A stretch of DNA of 55,245 nucleotides. Source: a bacterium. GTDB lineage: Bacteria; Elusimicrobiota; Elusimicrobia; Elusimicrobiales; UBA9959. Each line of letters begins with the position of its first letter. Position 1 is the stretch's first letter. The notes under the pieces were generated by a model, which was not told where the DNA came from, ran no database searches, and was given only the letters and a program-made list of their open reading frames with translations. A program made the translations under genes and the position numbers. Positions 40,624 to 52,600 of this stretch are shown piece by piece. The DNA is taken from the NCBI GenBank assembly GCA_021847485.1, contig JAJZRA010000007.1:1-55245 (forward strand), read 5' to 3'.

Positions 40624-41715
40624 ATGCGCGGTCTCTACGTACACGTCCCCTTCTGCCGCTCCAAGTGCGGCTACTGCGACTTCGCCTCAGAGGCGGGGCG
40701 CGGGGAGCTCGTCCCCGCCTACCTCGACGCCCTGGCCGCCGAGGCCGGCCGCTACCGCGCCCTCGAAGGAGGTTTCGATACGCTCTACGTCGGGGGCGGC
40801 ACCCCCTCCCTGCTCTCCCCGGCGCAGCTGGAAAGGCTGGTCTCGGTCATCTCCGGGCTGACCGGCCCCGTCGCCGACCTGAAGGAGGCCACTTTCGAGG
40901 CCAACCCGGAAAGCCTCACCTCCGAAAAAGCCGTCCTGCTGCGCAAGGCCGGTTTCGGCCGCGCCAGCCTGGGCCTGCAGGCCTGCCAGGACCGGCTGCT
41001 GGAGGCGCTCGGGCGTCCGCACCGCTGCGCCGACTTCCTGCGCGCCTACGGGGCCCTGCGGGAGGCCGGCTTCGACAACGTCAGCGCGGACCTGATGACC
41101 GGCCTGCCGGGACAGACCGCCGAGGATTTCGACGATTCGCTGCGGACCCTGCTGGAGCTGCGTCCCGAGCACGTCTCGTTCTACGCGCTTGAGGTGCACG
41201 AGGGCACCGCCTTCGGCGCGGCGGGCGTGAAGGAGGCCCCGGACGAAGCGGCGGAGATGTACGAGCGCGGCTCCGCGGCGCTGGAAGCCGCGGGGCTGGC
41301 GCGCTACGAGATCTCGAATTTCGCCAGGCCGGGCAGGGAGTCGCTGCACAACCTGAATTACTGGGACCAGGGCGAATATCTCGGCCTGGGCCCGGCGGCG
41401 GCCTCCTACCTGGACGGCGAGCGCCGAGCGAACGCCCCCGGCCTGGACGCTTACCTGGCGGCCGCCGCCGCAGGCGCCCCGCTCCCACCGCAGTACTCGG
41501 AAAGGCTGGAAGGCCGGGCCGCGAAGGCGGAGCGGATCATGCTCGGCCTGCGCAAGTCCGCAGGAATTGAACTCTCTGACGATATATTTATAGAATTTGG
41601 CGGTGAGATAGGCCGCCTCCTCGAGGCGGGCCTGGTCGAGAAGGAGGCCGGCCGCCTGAGAATAAGGCCGGAGAAGCTTTACCTGGCCAACGCCGTTTTC
41701 CGGGAATTCGTCTGA
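40624..41715 (+). CDS. hemW: HemW-like radical SAM protein
   Basis: YVHVPFCRSKCGYCDF, LYVGGGTPSLLSP, ANPESLTSEKAVLLRKAGFGRASLGLQ, ADLMTGLPGQT. Confidence 0.92.
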   Translation: MRGLYVHVPFCRSKCGYCDFASEAGRGELVPAYLDALAAEAGRYRALEGGFDTLYVGGGTPSLLSPAQLERLVSVISGLTGPVADLKEATFEANPESLTSEKAVLLRKAGFGRASLGLQACQDRLLEALGRPHRCADFLRAYGALREAGFDNVSADLMTGLPGQTAEDFDDSLRTLLELRPEHVSFYALEVHEGTAFGAAGVKEAPDEAAEMYERGSAALEAAGLARYEISNFARPGRESLHNLNYWDQGEYLGLGPAAASYLDGERRANAPGLDAYLAAAAAGAPLPPQYSERLEGRAAKAERIMLGLRKSAGIELSDDIFIEFGGEIGRLLEAGLVEKEAGRLRIRPEKLYLANAVFREFV

Positions 41716-41722
41716 ACTAAAA

Positions 41723-42013
41723 ATGCCGGTCCCAAGATTCTGGATAAGAAAGGACAGGGAGCAGTACTTCCTGATGGGCGTGATCATAACCTGCGCCATA
41801 GGCGGCTTCGTCTCCTCCTACTGGCACTTCTCGGACCGCCTCAACGTCCGCAAGGACATAAAGATAAACGTCAAGCTTTCCACCGAGCAGCAGCAGAAGA
41901 CCCTGCGCGAGACGCAGTACGCCGCCCCCAAGCTCAGGGTCGGGTCCACGGTCTACTACCGCATAGGCGAGGAGACGCGGCCTTCCGTGCCGCGGCTGGG
42001 CGAGGATGAATAA
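41723..42013 (+). CDS. Hypothetical small membrane protein
   Basis: Single TM (FLMGVIITCAIGGFVSSYW); overlaps the next gene. Confidence 0.6.
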   Translation: MPVPRFWIRKDREQYFLMGVIITCAIGGFVSSYWHFSDRLNVRKDIKINVKLSTEQQQKTLRETQYAAPKLRVGSTVYYRIGEETRPSVPRLGEDE

Positions 42014-42635
42014 GGCCCTGGCCGCCCTGCTGCTGGCCCTGGCCTGCGCCGCGCCGCTGGCCGGAACGGCCCGCGCCCAGGCCGACACGCCGCGCGAGGA
42101 GCAGTCCTTCGACTATTCCCCCCGCTCCGGCGAGGCGGTCCCCGTCCTGCCGAAGGCCGTGGCCGAGACCACCTACGAGGACGCGGAGATCATAAACCAC
42201 CCGGTCTACGGGACGATAATGCTCTCCAAGTCCCGCTGGAAGAACTGGGTAGGCCGCGCCGTCTACCTCGTCATCGTCAACGTGGCCCTGCTGGTGGTCA
42301 TCCTCTCCTTTTCCAAGACGGAAGAATACAACCTGGTGATAGACTACGTGCTTTGCGGCGCCAGCATGACGGTGTCCTTCTGGACGCTCCTCTGCGCGGT
42401 GCTGCTGATGCAGCTGCGTTCCTACGCCTGGGCCTACGTCGCCCCGGCGGGGCTGGCCACCTGGGCGGTAGGCCACCTCGTGCTGATGAAGGTAAAGAAG
42501 TACGACGTCTCGCTGACGGAGCTGAAGGAATCCTACCAGAAGCTGCGCGCCGCCCCCCGGGAGGACGCGCGCCTGGCCTCGGTCGACGGCTCGCCCGGCG
42601 ACTGGCCGAACGAGGACTTCATCCGCAGACGCTGA
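42006..42635 (+). CDS. Hypothetical membrane protein
   Basis: Signal peptide, ~3 TM segments, cytoplasmic tail; no recognised family. Confidence 0.65.
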   Translation: MNKALAALLLALACAAPLAGTARAQADTPREEQSFDYSPRSGEAVPVLPKAVAETTYEDAEIINHPVYGTIMLSKSRWKNWVGRAVYLVIVNVALLVVILSFSKTEEYNLVIDYVLCGASMTVSFWTLLCAVLLMQLRSYAWAYVAPAGLATWAVGHLVLMKVKKYDVSLTELKESYQKLRAAPREDARLASVDGSPGDWPNEDFIRRR

Positions 42636-42638
42636 AAA

Positions 42639-42674
42639 AAAGAGTAAGGGCCGCACGAGCGGCCCTTACTCTTT
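42639..42674. terminator. Bidirectional terminator between convergent transcripts
   Basis: AAAGAGTAAGGGCCGC-ACGA-GCGGCCCTTACTCTTT. Confidence 0.88.
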
Positions 42675-42693
42675 CCCGGCCCGCGCGGCCGGT

Positions 42694-43623
42694 TCAAAAC
42701 TGCATCCAGAAACCGAAGCGGTGCACGCTGCCCAGGTCCCCGAAGGGCAGGAAGGCGTAGTCCACCCCCAGCCCCGACACCTTCACCCCGAAGCCCAGGC
42801 TCAGGCCCACCGCCGCGCCCAGGTTGGCCGTGTCGTAGCCGGACTTGTAGCCGCCGCGCAGCGCGAAGGCCTTGCGGAACCAGTACTCCGCGCCCACCGA
42901 CGGGTAGAACTTCTCGTCCTGCAGGTATTCGCTCACTTCCGCCGTCAGGTTGAGCTGCGGCGAGGCCTTATAGAGCGCGCCGGTGCGGATATTGAGCGGC
43001 AGCGGGTCGGCCTCCTCGTCGAACTTCATTTTGGTCCCGAGGTTCTGCACCGCCAGCGAAAGGCGAAGCTTCCCGGTGGCGCGGTAGATAGCGCCGGCGT
43101 CCACGGCCGCCGCGAAAGCGGTCTTATCGTCGATAGCAGACCGGATGAACTTCACCGAGAAGCCGCCGTCCAGCCGCGGCAGCGACTCCGGCATGACGTC
43201 GGCCTTGGCTACGGCCAGCGTCAGGGCCAGGTCGCTGGAGCCGAAAGTGCCAAGCTCCGGCACGGCGCCGGCGTAGTCGTTCAGGCCCCGCCTGCCTATG
43301 CCGCCTACCGTCATGAAGGTCAGCCCGAGGCCCACGCGGCGCCCCCCGGCGTACCCGGCGTAGGACACGTTGCCGGTCTTAGCGTCCTGCAGGTAGGTGC
43401 TGAAGTCGGCCGCCGCCTCCTGCGCGTCGAACTGCGCGAGGCCGGCCGGGTTCACGAAGACCGCGCCGGAATCGTCGGCCAGGGCGCTGAAGGCGCCGCC
43501 CATGGCGACCGCCCGCGGGCTCATGGCCGCCTTCAGGAACGGAGCCGCCGTGGTGCCGGCCCCCGAAGCCCAGGCCGCGGCCGGCAGGGCCAGCGCCAGG
43601 AAGGTGATAAGTGTTCTCTTCAT
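42694..43623 (-). CDS. PorV/PorQ (UPF0164)-like outer-membrane protein
   Basis: Start trimmed to MKRTLITFLALALPAAAWASG; TTAAPFLKAAMSPRAVAMGGAFSALADDSGAVFVNPAGLAQ, GLTFMTVGGIG, C-terminal FGFWMQF. Confidence 0.8.
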   Translation of the reverse strand: MKRTLITFLALALPAAAWASGAGTTAAPFLKAAMSPRAVAMGGAFSALADDSGAVFVNPAGLAQFDAQEAAADFSTYLQDAKTGNVSYAGYAGGRRVGLGLTFMTVGGIGRRGLNDYAGAVPELGTFGSSDLALTLAVAKADVMPESLPRLDGGFSVKFIRSAIDDKTAFAAAVDAGAIYRATGKLRLSLAVQNLGTKMKFDEEADPLPLNIRTGALYKASPQLNLTAEVSEYLQDEKFYPSVGAEYWFRKAFALRGGYKSGYDTANLGAAVGLSLGFGVKVSGLGVDYAFLPFGDLGSVHRFGFWMQF

Positions 43624-43649
43624 AATTCGCCTCTTTGCTCCGCTCCGGG

Positions 43650-46600
43650 CTACTTGATAACGGCCATCTTGTGCGCCTTGCGGCCCAGCTTCTTGCCGTC
43701 CAGGTAGGTCAGCATGAAGTAGACGCCGGAGGCGCATTCCTGGTTGTTGTCGTTGCGGCCGTCCCATTCCGAGTAGTAGACCTGGTTCCCGTCGCGGTGC
43801 CCCTCGTCGATCGTGCGCACCTTCTCGCCGACCAGGTTATAGATGACGAACTTCAGGTCGCCCGACTTGCCTGCGGGCAGGTTGTACTTTATCAGCGTGC
43901 CCGGCGTCTGGTAGGAGGCGCCCAGCAAGGTCTGGCCGTCCGAACTGATGTTCACGGTCTTGGCCTTCAGGTTGAACGGGTTCGGCAGGTTGTAGACCTC
44001 GAACGCCGAGCTGTAGGCCGCGGTGCCGGTAGGGGGCTTGGCCGTGAAGACGGCGAACTTGCCGGTCTGGGCGGCCGGGGCCGCGGCGCTCGGCACGTAG
44101 CGGCCGTCGCGGACCGCGCTCATCCTGAAGCGCTTGCGCGCCAGCGGCGTGGTGGTCCCGCCGCCGCTCCCCTCGTAGGCCAGCTCCAGGCTGGAAACGT
44201 CCACGCTGACCACGCCGGTCATCGGGTCCACGGTGTAGTTGCCGGGGATCTCCTTCCAGGCGCCGGAGGCCTCGTCGTACTGGCAGATGCGCAGGCCGCC
44301 GGTGTTCAGCGCTTTCTCCTTGTCGTACTTGAGCGTCAGCGTGAACGGCTTGTTGGGCTGCGCGTTGGAGAGGTCCAGGTTGTAGACCTCCGAGGCCATC
44401 AGGTCCTTTATGGCCGATTCCAGCGTAACGTTGCCCTTGGCGGTCTTGACGGTGCGCACCGAAGGCAGCGCGCTGAAGAACCCGCCCACCAGGTTCTGGA
44501 AGTCGGCCGTGTTCGAAGAGACCGTGAGCGCGCCGGCGTCCAGCTCGATGCCGGAATATTCCTCCGTCTCCTGGTCCATCATGACCTCGCCGCCGGCTAT
44601 GGCGGCGTCCTGGATGTACTGCTCCGTCTTCGCGTCGTTGGTCTGATCGTAGGGGATGGTCTTCTCCATCCTGTTGTCGCCGTCGCCGGCGGCCACGTAG
44701 ACGGTATAGAACCGCTGGCTGGAGGACACCGTGAACTGCCCCGTATAGGTATTGTTGGCGCCGGGCACGAGGGCCAGGCTGACCGCCGAGGTGGCCTCGA
44801 AGACGTCGCCGGGGTTGTAGCTGCAGGAAGGCGTGGTGACCAGCGCCTTAGGGCTGGTGATGACCACGTCGACCTTGCTGGCCGAGTCCGGGGACTTCCG
44901 CACCTTCACGGTGACCTGCGGCGGGATGTCGCGCAGCACGATGTCGTCGACGACGGTGTCGCCGTTGAGCGCCGCCACCTCTATGGTCTGCGGCAGCTTG
45001 CCCTCCATGAAAGCCGAGACCTTGTACAGGTGGCCCCTTACTATGCCGGCCAGCTCGTAGGAGCCGTCCTCGGCCGTCTGGGCCTCTATCGTGGGCAGGT
45101 AGGCCGCCGGGGACTCGACGTTCATGGTCTCGTCGTAGGCCACCAGCCGGACGCCCTGCCTGGTGACGGGCGACGGGAACTTGCCCAGGTAGACCTTGCC
45201 GGTTATCCTGGACTCGGTCGGGACCAGCGCGAAGCGGAAAGAGGCGGAGTCGTTGCCGGCCAGGCCGGTCTTCTGGCCGGCCTTGACGAAGCCTTCTTTG
45301 CTGACCTCCAGCCTGTAGATGCCGGGCGGCAGGTTGCCGAAGGCGAAGGCGCCGGAAGAATCCGTCACGGCGAACTTCTCCACGGTCCTGTGCCTCAGGT
45401 GCACCTGCGCGTTGTCCACGGCCTCGCCGGTAGCGGAACTGACCACCACGCCGGAGATGGCGCCCACCACCAGCGTCTGCGCGCCGAAGTCGAAGTCGTA
45501 GCTCTCGTCGTCCGGCAGCACGACCTCCTTGGGCACGGGCGGGTAGTTGGGATTAACGAACACCGCGGTATAGCGGCCCGGGGGCAGGCCCCAGACCAGG
45601 TAGCGCAGCGGGTTCGCCGCCAGCGCGTCGAGGACCATGGTCTTGCTCTTCTGCTTTATGCCGTCCTCGAAGCCGACTATGGCGGTCTCGTCCGGCAGCG
45701 CGTGGCCGAAGCCCTTGAGGTCGCCGGCCGTATCGTAGAGCATCACGGCCGGGATCAGCGGCATGATCTCGGTGTCGAAGTTGGAGAAGATCTTCTCGAA
45801 GTCGGCGTCGGAGAAGATGCCCCCGCCCTTTATCCGCCCGGTCATGCTGCCCTGGCCTACCGAGCCCAGGATGTTCAGCGGGATGGGCTGGTCCAGCGTC
45901 CCGAAGTTGGGATTGGTATCCGACTTCTTCACGGGAACGCCGCGCTGCTGGCCTATGAAGTTGGCGAACTGGTAGTAGCTTTGCGGCTTATACTGGTCCC
46001 CGCCGCCGGGGTTGTAGCTCACCCCGACCACCAGGTAGAAGTCGTACTGCCCGGGCACCATGTACTTCTTGTCCCAGGAAGCCGTCGCGGTGCTGTAGTT
46101 GAAGAAGTACTGCGGCTCCTCGAAGAACATCTCGGTGATGTTGCGCTGGTTCATCTGGAAGCCGGAAGGCACTCCCAGCACCGTATAGTTCCAGGTGGGC
46201 GTGGAGAGCGCCGGCAGGCCGAAGATCTGAGGCTGGACGACCAGCCCGTCCTGCAGCTTCAGTTTGACCTCGGCGGTGTTGCCCACGCTCACGCTCACCC
46301 CGTCCAGTTCCGCCGGCGGCCAACGGAACTCGCTGCCGCGCGGCTTCAGGTAAACGTCATAGGTGCCGGCCGGCACGTTCGGGAACTCGAAGGCGCCGTA
46401 CTCGTCCAGGCCGGTGCCGTCGCTGAACTGCACGCTCTGCCCGCGCAGCTCTATATCGGCGCCGTAGAGGCAGGCGCCTCCGGAGCAATCGGGCCTGAAG
46501 TTGGAGCCGTCCGGGAGCTTGACCTGGCCGCGGAGCCTGCCGGCCCGCGTCAGCGTGAAGTCCATCCTGACGGTGTCGGTGGAGGAGAAGTCGGCGTTGT

Positions 46601-49600
46601 TGTTGAACGAGGAGAGCATGCCCCAGTCCGGGCCGTAGATCTTGACCCAGTAGGCCGCGCCCGAGGACAGCGTCACGGCGTAGGAGGTGGTGTTGGAGGT
46701 CAGCGTGCCGGAGAGAGAAGCGAAGCCGAGCTGCCTGGCCTGGCAGTCCCCGTCGCAGTTCTGCATGGCCATCACCACCACCGGCGAAGAGGCCGGTATC
46801 TCGAGCGGGCTCTGCGCCGAGACCGTGTAGGTCGTCACGAAGGTCAGGCTGCCGTAGAGCGTTCCGAGCGAATTGGCGCCCGGGGCGGACAGGTTGAACA
46901 GCAGGTTGTCTGCCCCCAGGCATTCGCCCTGGTAGTCCAGCACCCAGGTCCTGCCGGGCAGGCAGGGGTTGCCCGCCGGGAGGGAGGGTCCCCGCGCGCC
47001 GGAGGAGGAGATCGTGATGCGCAGGTCGTCGGAGACGTCGGTGTTGTTGCCGGAGTTCAGGTCCTGCCAGTTGCCCATGAACGAGGCGGTCAGCCTGGCG
47101 TTGCCGTCGGTAAGACCGCTTATGGAGAAGGTCCCGTCCGCCCCGGTCACGGCCTTGGCGTCGTTGCGTATGCCGCCGACGCCCGTGTTGGCGTAGGAGT
47201 CGCCGCCGGTCGCCCACTGGTAGTCCCCGTTCACCATGATCGCCGCGTTCGGCAGGGGTACCCCGTTGTATTTCACTACGCCGGTAAGGGTGTACGTCGC
47301 CAGCGTGAGCATGAAATCTCCGGAGAGGGTGTAGGCCGTAGTGGTTATACAAACGCCGTAGGCGCCCGGCATAGTGCAGTCGGCGTTGGGATAAGCCGAC
47401 ATGGAATAGTTGCCGTAGCCCTGCTTCCTGATCTCCAGGTTATAGGCGGCCGTGGAGAGCGGCACGGCGTTGAAGACGGCGCGGCCGTTGACGTCGGTAA
47501 GGTTCTCGTAGATGGCGGTCTTCTGCCAGCAGGGGTCGTAACCGCCGCAGCTGGCGGGGATATTGGCGCTCTGGGACAGTTCGACGCGGACGCCGTCCAG
47601 AGGCGCGCCCCAGGTGGAGCGGACCACCGCCTGGAAGGAAGGCGGTTCGACGGAATCCCCGGCGGCGAAGCCCACGGCCGCCACCGCGCTGGTCATATCC
47701 ACGGCGTAGGCCCGCGTTTCGGGGAAGGCGGCCGGCAGGTAGAGCGTCACGCCTTTGTTCTTGCCGGGCACGTTTACGTTAACGCCGTAAACGCCGCCGG
47801 CAGCGGGCGGCAAGTTATGGATCAGCAGCTCCGAAACGAAGGAGGTGGACCTGGCTATGCCGTAGGCCGCCTTGTCGCCGTTCTTGGAGTAGAAGACCTC
47901 GCCCACCAGGTAGTCCCCGGAGACGAGGCCGGAGGAGACGTCCACCTTGAGCGTGTAGCCGGGCTCGTAGGAGGTCTTGGAATAGAGCCGGTACTGGCGG
48001 GTAGCGTCGCCGGTAAGGCTTACCATGAAGGAGCCGTAAGGGTCCATCAGCTGGTCTTTCATGGTGGGTTTGTAGCCCGGAGTGGAGATGCCGACGAAGT
48101 ACTGGAAGCCGGCGGGCAGGCGCGCGCCGTAATAGCCGGAGGCGCTGGCGCTGCCTATTATCATCAGCTCCGGGTTGACGCCGCCGTTCTGGTCGAACGG
48201 CATGATCACTATCGGCACGCCGCCGGCGGGCGCGCCGGCCGTGCCGGAAGTGACGTAGACCGAGAGCATCGGGTTGTTGGCGGAGAAGATAAGCTGGCGG
48301 TACCGGTAGACGCCGAAGCCGCCGTTCATCTCGCCGGTAACGGAAACATAGCCGACGCTGTCCACGTGCACGTCCCAGCCGCGCTCGTAGGAGGAGCCGC
48401 CGCTGTTGAAGGAGCGGGTCCAGATCACGTCCCCGCCGGAAGAGAACTTCCGCAGGAAAAGGTCCTCGGCCTGGTTTATGTCCCAGCGCGACTCCGAGCC
48501 GGTCACGTAGACCGAGCCCTGCGAGTCCACCGAGGCCCGGCCGGCGCTGTCGTAGCTGTTGCCCGGGTCGTTATAGACCCGGGTCCAGACCTCGGCGAGG
48601 CTGGGCAGGGAGAGCTTGCGCAGCCAGATGTCGGAGCCGGTCTCCATCCCGCCGTAGACCGAAGCCGCGGCGTAGACGGCGCCGCCGCCGTCGGCGGCTA
48701 TGTCGGCGGCTATGCCGCCCGCCTGGTCCCAGTAGTTCCCGTCGCCGGTCATCACGGCGGTGGAGGTTACCAGGGCCGGGTCCAGCGAGGACGGGACCCG
48801 CACCACCTCGGCGTCCCCGCCCGTAACGGCGTTATAGAAATTACCGGCGGCGTACAGCACCGAGTTGGTGCTGTCGTATACCAGGTCCACGATCTCATGG
48901 CCCCAGGCGCCGCCGTCCCCGGAGAGCAGGAGCTCCGCCAGCTTGGCGCCGGCCGGGGAGAGCTTGGCTATGTAGGCGGCGCTGCCGGAATTATTCTGCG
49001 CGCTGCCTCCCAGGTAGATATTCCCCGCGTCGTCCGCGGCGGCGGCGTAGCCGTAGTCGTAATTATGGTCGTAGTCGTAACTGCGGCTCCAGAGCAGTTC
49101 GCCGGAGGGCGAGTATTTCAAGGCCAGCAGGTCGTAGCGGGTGGAGCTGTCCCACGCGCCGCGCGAGCCGGCCACTATGATATCGCCGGCCTTGTCGAGG
49201 GTCACCGCGTAGGCGTCGAGGTACTCCCCCGGCCGCCCCGCGAAGAACTTGGTCCATTCCGTGGTCATGTCGGGACGGTACTTGCGCAGCACGAAGATCC
49301 CGCTCCCGGCTCCGGCCGCGTTGTTGGCCCAGTAGTTGGAGACGACGTAGAGATAGCCGGCGGGGTCTACCGCGGACTTATTGCGCCAGCCGTAGGCATT
49401 GGTGAGGCTCCAGACCTTGCTGTCCGGGTAGGTGACGGCGGTGGTCTGCACGTCCGGGGTATTGGCGTAGGCGGTGGCCGTCCCGGAAAGCGGGACCGCG
49501 GCCGAGCCGTCGTAAGACCAGGCCCTGAAATAATAGGCGGGCGAGGTAACGGCGCCGGAGCCGTCGCGGCTGGCGTCCAGGCCGCCGGCCGTTACGCTCT

Positions 49601-52600
49601 GGTACATACCGGAGAGCACCGGCACGGTGGTATAGAGGACCGTCTGCGAGTCGAGGTAATTGTCGGTGAGAGCCGCCGGGGAAAGGGCGGCCTGGATGTA
49701 ATAGGAGGAGCCCACGCTCAGGTCGGCCGGCGCCGTCCAGAAAAGGTCTACGGTGCCGGGATAGAGGCCCGTCTTGCCGCCTATGACCACGGAAGGGGCC
49801 GAGAAGTAATAGACGCCTGGCCTGCCGTCGACGGAGACGCCGGCAAAGACCCCGGACCCGTACGGCATCACGTCCTTGGACATCTCATTGGCGCCGCTGC
49901 CGGCGTCGAAGGATTTGACCCAGACCTGGCCCAGGGTGTTCGTGTCGTACTTGGCCACGCGGATGTCGTCGTAGGAGCAATAGGTGCCGGCCAGGCAGCT
50001 GCGGAAATCGTAGCCGGCGGCGTAAACGTAGCCGCCGTAATAGGCCACCCCGTTGTAGGCCTGCATCATGTTGAGCGGGCTGGTATAGGTGGAAGCGACC
50101 ACCGGCTGCAGCGCGCCGCCGGCGTGGTCTACGAACTTGCCCAGCCAGGCCTCGTCCTGGCCGGTGTTGAGCCTGCCGGCCACGTAAACGTCGGAAGCGG
50201 GCCCGGCGGCCACGCCGTAGGCGCCGCTGTAGGCCGGGCTGGAGACCGCCGTCTGGGACAGGACGGCGCCGGTCGCCGTGCTGAGCTTGACCAGCCAGAT
50301 ATCGTCCTCGGTCGAGGTAACGCCCTTGACGCCGGCCGCGTAAACGGCGGCGGTGGTGACGGCCAGCGAGTTGAAGCGGTTGCCTATGCTGCCGGACGCC
50401 GCGTCGATGGTCGAGGACCAGAGCTCGTAGCCCGTGGACGGAGAGAACTTCTTCAGCACGGCCGCCATGTCGCTGCCGGAGGTCTTCATCTGGCCGCCGA
50501 GGTAGATGTTGCTGGAACCGTCCAGGGCCAGGGCATTGGCCTGGTCTATCCCCATGGACAGGCCGGGGATGACCTTTTCCCACAGCATATGGCCGTCGGG
50601 GTGTATGGCCGCCAGGTAGATATCCTGGCTATTGACCGGGTCCGCGTAGACGGAACCGGCCACGTAGGCCACCCCCCTTTCGGATATGGCCAGGGCTTTG
50701 ATGTCGAACCAGGGTGAGGCGTTGACGGAAGGAACGGAAAGGTTGTAGAACCGCGTCGAGAGGAAGCGGGCGCTGCGGGGATCGTACGCGCGCAGGGCCC
50801 AGCCGCCCTGCATATTGACGCCGGAGCTCAGGGCGAAAGCCTGGAAAACATTGCCGGCCACGTCCATGGCGGTGGCGTAGCTCATGGGATAAGCTTCGGC
50901 GTAGGTCAGACGGCCCTGCGGATAGAGGCCGATCCTGTCGGAGATGACCGGCGTGCGGGGCTGGGCGGAGACGGGCGCCCCCATAGGCGTACTGCCCACC
51001 CAGGCCATGAAATACAGCGTCGGCGTAGTGGAGTTGCCCGCGCCGTCCTGGGAGGCGGGCAGGTTGCGCACCACGAAGGAATCGGAGACCGAGGCCGGGA
51101 CCGCTATGGTGGAGAAGTTGATCTGGGCCGCGGCGTAGTTCCAGGCGTAGGCGGCGGCGGTCGCTATCTGGATATGGATCTGGGTGCCGGCGGTCACGGC
51201 CGCCGGGTACTGCCAGTTCAGGTTCACGCTGGCGGTGTACTCGCCGGAGTAGGCCTTCAGCTGCCAGGAGGAGGACGGCGCCGCCTGCGGCGCGTAATAA
51301 CCGAAGGAATTCTGCCCGCTGAAGAAGCCGTCCAGGAAGGGAGCGCCGGCGCTGCTGACGGCCACGCCGTAGAACATGTCGCTGCCGGCGGCGGCGTAGG
51401 TGAAAGTTGAGACCAGCTGGCCGTCGGAGGTGTAGCGCGCGTAGAGCGCGTTATAGCCCTGGCCCAGGTCCTGGCGGTACTCGTAGCCGGCGGCATGGAC
51501 TACGCCGAACTTGTCCACCGCGCAGCCGTAGAAGGTCTCGTACTTGCTGTAGGTGGTATACGGGTTGTCGTAGCTGCGGGTCCAGAGCGCGTTCCCGGAG
51601 CCGTCGTATTTGCGCAGAAAGGCGTTGGGGCCCTGCACGGAGTCGTAATTGGAACCGCACAGGTAGGGGTTGCCGGACTGGTCCACGGTCACGCCGTAGC
51701 CGTAATCGCCGCCGGAACCGGAATACATGGAGGTCCAGAGCATGGCCCCGGAAGGAGAATATTTCCCCAGCCACATATCCGTGGAATTAGGCGAGTTGTC
51801 GACATAGCCGGCCACGTAGACGTTACCGGCCGGATCAAGCGCCACCGACCTGCCGTAGTCGTAAGGGTAGGAGACCGGGGCGGTGCTGTTGTAGGTCCGC
51901 TCCCAGAGCTCGTTGCCGTAGACGTCGTACTTGGCCAGCCAGATATCGGTGGAGCGGTTGCTGGTGGAGGAGTATACCGCGTAACCCGCGGCGTAGAGGT
52001 TCTTGGCGGCGTTATCGAAAGCCAGCGCTGAGACGCCGTCATAGGCGTTGTAGACCGCGCCCGGGCGCTCCCTGAACCAGATCAGGTCTCCGGAAGCGTT
52101 ATACTTCGCGACGAAGATGTCGCTGCCTGAAGCGGTGGAGAAACTGCCGCCGATGTAGACGTCCTGCGTCGCCTCGTCCACGGCCACCCCGCGGGCGTAA
52201 TTATTGGCGTACTGCGCGGACGAAGTCAGGAAGCGCACCCAGACCAGGCGGCCCGCGGCGTCGTACTTGCGCGCGGCGACGGCGTAGCCGTAGCCTCCGA
52301 CATAGTAAGGGCTGGCCAGGTAGACGTTGCCCTTGGCGTCCACCGCGGGCTGAGGGTTGCCGCCCGCGCTGAGGTTGTATTCGAGCACGAGCATGCCTCC
52401 GGCATAGGCCATGGTGCTGACAGGCACGAAAACCGGCGTAGGCGGAGTGGCGGCGGCAGTATTGGAGACAGGGGAAAGCAGGCCGGAAGCCTCTATCCAG
52501 ACGCGGAAGGTATAAGCCGGCGTCTGGACGGCGCCGAGGCCGTCCCGGCCGGCGTTCAGGGCGCCTATGACCTGCGTGACGGCGGTGCCGGAGGGGATGG

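Noticed and set aside
43635-50717. 2360-aa ORF on the + strand
   Set aside because: Antisense to the giant minus-strand protein, with low-complexity Val/Gly/Ala/Arg/His composition typical of codon-bias shadows in GC-rich DNA and no recognisable domain. The minus frame has signal peptide, repeats and C-terminal domain.
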